Shown: piece by piece, positions 58,229 through 64,000 of the stretch
Layout: the number at the start of each line of letters is the position of its first letter
How positions within the stretch are numbered: the first letter of the stretch is position 1
Source: Norana najaformis
Taxonomy: Eukaryota > Annelida > Clitellata > Crassiclitellata > Hormogastridae
Assembly (NCBI GenBank): GCA_964023275.1
Contig: OZ029917.1
Location: 31,386,005 to 31,450,004, forward strand
Reading direction: 5' to 3'
Length of the DNA stretch: 64,000 bases
The notes under the pieces: generated by a model
Told to the model about the DNA's origin: nothing
Databases searched by the model: none
The model's input: only the letters and a program-made list of their open reading frames with translations
Translations under genes and position numbers: made by a program

Positions 58229-58786
58229 CCGAGGCTGAAGTTGTTAGATCTGTCGCCTGAAGCAGAAACATAACAACGCAATCAAACAACTAAACAAGTC
58301 AGCCTATCGAGCTGAGAATGTTTAGTCAGTCTTGCGTTGCTCGTGTATTGTTTACTGGAATAGTCTCCACAGTGCTTCCGTTTAGCCATCATCTTGCAAA
58401 TGTGCCATAGATTGCTGTCTTGTGTGCATTATTATAGCGCCGTTGTAGAAGTAATACGATTGGAGCAGTCTGAGCGGTCGCGGATTTAGCTATATATAGG
58501 CACGGGGCGGTTCGTCCCCCGCGCCCCTCTTGTTCATATGCGGCGCCCCTCAGACCAGACCCGTGCTTGGTGGACCGCCAGAATGTGGCGCATCTCCGGA
58601 AATGCTCCCTTCCCCCTCCCCACGCAACCAATCCTGGACCCCCCCCCCCCCACTGAGTCCGAGGAGACTCCGCTTAATTCTACAACTCGTTGAAAGAGCT
58701 ATAGACTGTAGAACGTGTTTATATACGGGGATCTTATATATGAAGCAAAGGGAATAGGCTTAATATATGCTACATGTATGAGTGTT

Positions 58787-58905
<119 letters not shown>

Positions 58906-61089
58906 TAATCAGTATACGTGTGGATAGTTTCTATTTACGCGTAAAGTGAGTTTATTGTGATTTCGATGCAACTGATTAAAGTAATTGCAGCAGCCAAGTG
59001 GATGCAGCATCATGATTGTTGATCGTCAGCCCCACCGAATCATATGTTGTCTCATCCAACTGATAGCAATGACGAACAGGTAGATTCCAAAGCCGATAGT
59101 AGATTCGAGACCTCAGACGAAATTCCCTCGTATACATTCACGATCACTGCATTGCGAACAGATCCAGCCAAGGCATGGTACAAAAATGAGCACTGCAATC
59201 AGCGGTGTACACGACTTTTTAGTCAGGGGGTTTCAGTGCGGGGATAAAAATTAAGGGGTCTGGGACGGCAGGAGCCAAAGGCGCGAAGCTCCTAACGACA
59301 AGGGAGTCTTGGGAAGCGTCCTGAGCTCCACCAGCGGGCGACGGGGCAGCCCTGGAAGCCAACGCATTTGAAATCATCTAGTATAAAATTTAGCACAAAT
59401 GTTTAGCTACGCTGGCTACTCTGAGTCACCTATCGGGGAAGGGTCACCTGAAACATGTAATCGTATCTACACAATTGCCAAGAGCGATGGTATTGGAGTC
59501 CGTCCAGACCACAGGCCCGTGGCCAGATACGCCAATGAATATATATGTATACTAAGGTGAAACATTTCTCACTAAAGCACAGGTCTAGACAGAATTCAAA
59601 AATAGTGAATTTCTGCGAATTTATACTTTTTACTGCATTTGAACATTGGCCAAGATAGAAGAAAGCTTTCCATTTTGTCCTGCGTTTAGGTTGTTTTCTT
59701 AACAACGTATCGTGCACCGTTAGGTGGGTCAGCTGTATATAGTGTAATTATGCTAAGCGGAATGTAATGCGTGACAGTGGACTAGAATTACGAATTACCC
59801 TTGTAATAGTATATAATCCTGTATTCTATACAGTTACTAAAAATTAGCACAAGGAAAAGAATATTTAGAGTCGGCGTCAGCCATCGTAAGATGTGGTCTC
59901 GGGACTGTTGAATGCTAACGTTTCGAACTTACGAGTGCAGACATCTATAGGCTATTAACAGCATCCAGCTGAGTAACAACTAGGCAACCTTTTCTACTTG
60001 GTCAGTCTCATCGTGGATCGGAATTTGCTCAGATATGTGTTCTCGGACCTGTTACTAGCTTTAGAGATAATTTTCAGCTCCTCCCAGCAGCTGACAAATA
60101 GCAGCAGGAGGCTGTGTTCAAAGACCAGGCGTCACAGGGGGCTGTAGGCCTAACTTTAGTCTAACTTTATTCTTGTTCTCAAGTTGAATTTTATATAGAC
60201 CCCTTTCCCGTCATTTCAAGCATCGTTAGAACTTACAGTATATGGAACGAAGACTTGGAACGTAGCCCAGCGGACAGGACAAGGCTTTGCGATGAATGCG
60301 CCATATTGTCGTAATTCTCTGTTTACCTTAGTTTACATACCTCATGATGTCGTATCTGAGGTGCGTTAAATTTCTCTTTCAACTAATAGCATGGAGGAAC
60401 AGCCGGCTACTGCATTGGTGGCTACCATCTGTTTGTTGAAAGATGCGCTGTTTGGTGTTCCATGTATGGTCTTGGCATTGTTAAACGTGGTCATTGTGAC
60501 GCTATATAAAGAAGAGAGTAGAAAAGAGGAATCGACAGAATTTCAAGTCAAAACAAAGCAGTTTATATCGATAAATTACGGCTCGTGCTGCAAACATTCT
60601 CTTTTGTGAAAATCAAGTGATTTACATATTACGGGATGGAGCTGTCAAGGGCGTGGTACTGGACGTGGTACTGTGAGTTCTTTTGACTGAAGCGCATTTA
60701 GCACAGCATGCACTGCTATAGAATTGAACCTCAGTTGCATGACTCGAAAACGAAAACCTATTTTGACATGGCCAGCCACGACTTGAACCTACGAACTATC
60801 CTGGCATATTTGGCTTTCGGAATATTAAAAACCTTAGCATGAGAAAGGTGAGTGCAACGTTTTAGCGAAGACTGAGGACCAGCGTAAGCTGCAGTTTCTT
60901 CTCTGACCGATGACCTGCGAAGATCCCTCCCTCCCCCTCGGAAAGCCTTGTATGCATTTGCGTTGTATGCGACCTGTCTAAACATACGGCTTTCAGAAAG
61001 TTGTTTGCTCTGCGCTTAAATTATGTGACTTTCAAATATACAGGGTCACAAGCTGTGTATGCACGACGGCATTAATGTTTATGCGTATA

Positions 61090-61475
61090 CGTGTATACTT
61101 TATTGCATACAGTGGCGTATTTATGTACCTGGGGACAAATGTGCTCTGTGTACGCGTTAACATGTGTAAGTAAGGCAGACGAGTTTCAATATGAGGAAAG
61201 TACGCAGGCTATACATGTGTGTAGAATATGTATGCACATGTGTATGTGCGCTTGTGTGCGTATATTAATGCATGCAAGTATGAAGCATGTATGTAGGTAT
61301 GTGTGCACACATGCGTACGTACGCATGTATGTGTGTACGTGTGTAAGTACTATGTATTTATGCTTGTATGTACTTACTCATGCATATATGCATCATGTGT
61401 ACAGTTTTTATGCACGCATGTACGTATGAGCGTTCATGTGCGTATTATATATATATATATACTATATATATATCA
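61090..61475. repeat. Degenerate TATG/TGTG-rich stretch
   Basis: Variants of GTATGTGTG, ACGCATGTA and a TA run (about 61,446-61,475) are interspersed. Open frames across it are low-complexity. Confidence 0.7.
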
Positions 61476-62544
61476 ATATGCAAATTGGGCAATATGTCTA
61501 AACAGCATGGCAGCCTAAGAGTCACTTGATCTAGGGACGGACTGTCTAAGTTAGTCGGACGTTTTCAAGATTTAAATAAACCTTGATCGGAATTGAAGGC
61601 TAATTCTCACGCTCTATGCTTTCCTAGTGTTATTCATGGTCGCCCGGAGTCATTTCGGTGCCAACCGCGAAACTAATTTTTGAATTGATGTTTAGTGGGA
61701 GCTCATCTTGTTGACTCTCTTCAGCTCAATTAGGTGACTCACTGACGTGTGTGTGCACTGTCTATACTTGACGTACAACACGCGCACGTTCTTTATCCCT
61801 CGGCAAGCCTTCCTCCCTCCCTCCTCTCCTCTCCCTTCCCTCCCTCCTCTGCGCTCTTGCTGTCACGGATAAAATTCGTAGCCTGAATGTTATTTTTATG
61901 CAGCTGACAAAAAGTTTGCATTCACGAAGACACAATAAAACGTTGAAGAAGTAAGAGCTCGATCTTTGAATGAAACAGTTTGTCCCGATAGATGGCTTCG
62001 GCGAGTTTTATCTCAGAGCCTGGGATTAATACGCCGTAGTGAGCACCCTAGTTTTAGATGTAAAACAGGAGCAGCTGCTTATTTGCTTAGAAGTCAGCAG
62101 ATAGCAGACAAAATTCGTTCGACCTGTCCAAGACAACTTAATGATTCGAAGTAGATTTTTGGCTGTCTGTCCACCTGAACTCGGTAAGATGATTGATTAT
62201 TCGTAATTAAGGCAGGTGGTGGAATGCCTGGCACATCAAGGTGAACCCGTCTAGAGGAGATGAAGAGCGGATTCGATTCAAGATCTCCTGGTTGGATTAG
62301 CCTTGCTTGCTGGTATCACTCTGCTGCACACCAGGGGGCTATATGCACTAGTTCTAAGTCACTTGGATCGCTCTGCTCGGCTGCCTCTTTCGGACTTCAA
62401 GGTCCCTTGGCATCCATCCTTCAGTTAAGGCAAATAATTATTGTAGCTTCTAATCCTCTTTAAACAGCATTCCCGTTCATATGCGCACTTCTTTACATGC
62501 TTCATATGCCTCAGCTCAACACGCAGTTATAATTGAGCTTAAGG

Positions 62545-62615
62545 TCGCGACAGTCAAGTGGTCAGCATGCTTCAGCCGTGAGGTCACGAGTTCAAATATC
62601 CACTTGGGTAGTCAG
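62545..62615 (+). mobile_element. tRNA-derived SINE head
   Basis: AGTCAAGTGGTCAGCATGC has A-box character, and GTCACGAGTTCAAATATCCA resembles a B box with an inserted base. The text between (TTCAGCCGTGAG) follows the pattern of tRNA-derived SINE heads. Body and tail were not defined. Confidence 0.42.
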
Positions 62616-63147
62616 ATATGTTTGGAGAGCTCTGCTCCACTTGCGCCCTTAGCAAACGACTATAAAGTGAAGTGAACTATACGATGACCGTGCACTGTCA
62701 GAGGTAAGGTCAGCCGGCGAGGGAGAGGACTTGCGACCCGCCTTCATATGCAGAGGCTAAGAAAGTGAAGTCTTCAACACTTCATACCCTACCTGCCTCT
62801 CAAGGCTAACTTAAAGGACTGCTTCCCTTCAAAGTTGCGCTTGTCTAGGTCAGTTAGGCAGTCATGTCTGCAGCGCTGCTAAAAGGATATGTTGTTAAAA
62901 GGCGCTCTACACATTTTCCTATGCGCATAGAGATAAATAGGCGTGGTTTCCCAAATATAACTACAAACAGCGCCAAGTGGCTTCAAAGGTTCCAGGTCTG
63001 TCGCAGTCTCTGCAAGGGCCTTTGCAAAACAATCCAAGAACGCGAGATGGGCATAACTGTTCGCTTGATCAATCGCTGTTTGATCGGGATAGGTCAGTAC
63101 TTGATGTGGCATGTTTCGCAAGCGAAACAAAACATATTGCTATGTTT

Positions 63148-63250
63148 GATATCGTCATCTTCATCATCATCAACATCATCATCATCGTCATCAACATCAT
63201 CATCATCGCCATCATCACCACCACCACCACCATGATCATCATCATCATCA
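63148..63250. repeat. (ATC)n/(ACC)n trinucleotide repeat
   Basis: CATCAT-type units mixed with CAACATCAT and a CAC run. Frames open on both strands are artefacts of the repeat. Confidence 0.95.
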
Positions 63251-64000
63251 TGTTGTCCCTCTCTGAAGCTTGTATTTCCATAACACGTTGCCAGCTGCCT
63301 CTATTCTTAGATTGTTTTCAGGCGAGTATCGTCCGAAATTCGGCGAGCGCAGGTGAAGCTCCACCACTCGTATTGATGTGTGGCGAGCATGTCTTGCTGG
63401 TGTCTTCCAACCTTTTAAGGGCCGGATATAATATGTGGCAGAGCTCTGGCGTGGCCTGTTCACCTTCACAATGCGCGATGTGTCCAAACACCCGAAGCCT
63501 CCCTGGATCTTCTTCGACTCGATGCTAATCCGAGTGTTCACACATATTCAAGGAGCCTCTGAGCGTGACGATGCCGGTTCGCGTCCCGGTCGTGGCTTGT
63601 TTCAGAGATTTGAATCTCGGGCTAGCACGGTCCGCACACGCGGACCTTAAAGGGCGTGGCGCCCATTCAGACGAGCAACGGTGGTTAATTTGTAAGTTTC
63701 TTGGTCAGTCCGATGTAAACCAGCACAACCATAGAAATGTAGAAATTGTCGAGGAAGCGCGCGTTAAAGAAGTAGGGTTGTTGGCGGTCCCTGAATCGTA
63801 CGACTGACAGAGTACCTACAAGATGTCAGCTGTAATCCTCGGTGTGGTTTCTCATGGTAGGGCAGCATTTGGACAATTCATAGGTCGAGAAGATTGAGTT
63901 ACACGTGTCGAATGTTAAGGGGCTTCAAAAGCTGTCAATCGCATTCATTTAGGTCACCATCGCCCCCCCCCCCAAGAATACGAAGCCAATGATCAGGAAA
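63251..64000. other. Unassigned sequence
   Basis: A minus-strand frame (63,541-63,248) is open for 97 codons and contains GGFGCLDTSRIVKVNRPRQS. I do not recognise it. A CCGGTTCGCGTCCCGG stretch at 63,572-63,587 resembles a pol III B box, but no A box was found. Confidence 0.4.

Noticed and set aside
60391-60609. 72-codon plus-strand ATG frame with a hydrophobic segment (VLALLNVVIVTLY)
   Set aside because: A single hydrophobic run in a short frame is expected by chance; no family, promoter or splice support.
60765-60800. Minus-strand TAGGTTCAAGTCGTGG resembling a pol III B box
   Set aside because: No A box or cloverleaf partner at the needed distance.
62977-63528. 183-codon plus-strand frame
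   Set aside because: Its middle is translated ATC trinucleotide repeat, and the flanks have no domain character.
63572-63587. CCGGTTCGCGTCCCGG resembling a tRNA T-arm/B box
   Set aside because: No upstream A box, so neither a tRNA gene nor a SINE head can be supported.

Overview
This window is animal nuclear DNA, most likely from a marine invertebrate; a mollusc or other lophotrochozoan is my guess and not a secure call. There are no operons, ribosome-binding sites or long host reading frames. Instead there are decayed non-LTR retrotransposons of several families, tRNA-derived SINEs, TIR DNA transposons, long dinucleotide and trinucleotide runs, GT-AG intron signals, and a mosaic CpG landscape. 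About 1-25.4 kb is AT-rich and CpG-poor apart from one young insertion, most sequence after 25.4 kb is CpG-richer, and 40.3-43.9 kb is poor again. In invertebrates such a mosaic often marks methylated transcribed DNA against unmethylated DNA.

Left part (1-25.4 kb): CpG-poor, gene-body-like sequence holding LINE 3' ends and a decayed LINE (6.3-7.6 kb). A TIR transposon at 10,254-16,093 is split by a complete RTE-like LINE (11,559-14,818; flanked by a perfect 12-bp duplication; 938-codon endonuclease/reverse transcriptase frame intact). A pogo/Tigger-like remnant lies at 17,230-17,970, a 40-bp satellite at 18.88-19.07 kb, and a split SINE at 20.2-21.0 kb.

Middle (25.4-40 kb): a CpG-rich step holds a possible minus-strand first coding exon with one membrane segment (start codon at 25,828). 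It is followed by a dense LINE graveyard and a PIF/Harbinger element (35,506-38,809) with perfect 27-bp inverted repeats and CTG target duplications. That element's HARBI1-like gene keeps an intron but has lost its catalytic core. A tRNA-derived SINE and a second copy of a LINE 3' end follow.

Right part (40-64 kb): further CR1/L2-like LINE fragments, a Ty3-like integrase remnant, CpG islands at 44.9-45.4 and 56.8-57.2 kb, and the best host gene candidate: a first coding exon at 57,368-57,680 with a signal peptide, an Ala/Pro repeat and a phase-1 splice donor. The remainder is simple repeats and unassigned sequence.

The transposons do not form a pathway. Their nesting gives a relative order: the TIR element came first, then the RTE LINE landed inside it. 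A short terminal motif (GCGCTRTAGAARTC followed by an ATTAG- or ATTACG-type tail) recurs at many sites on both strands and marks the 3' ends of at least two related LINE families.
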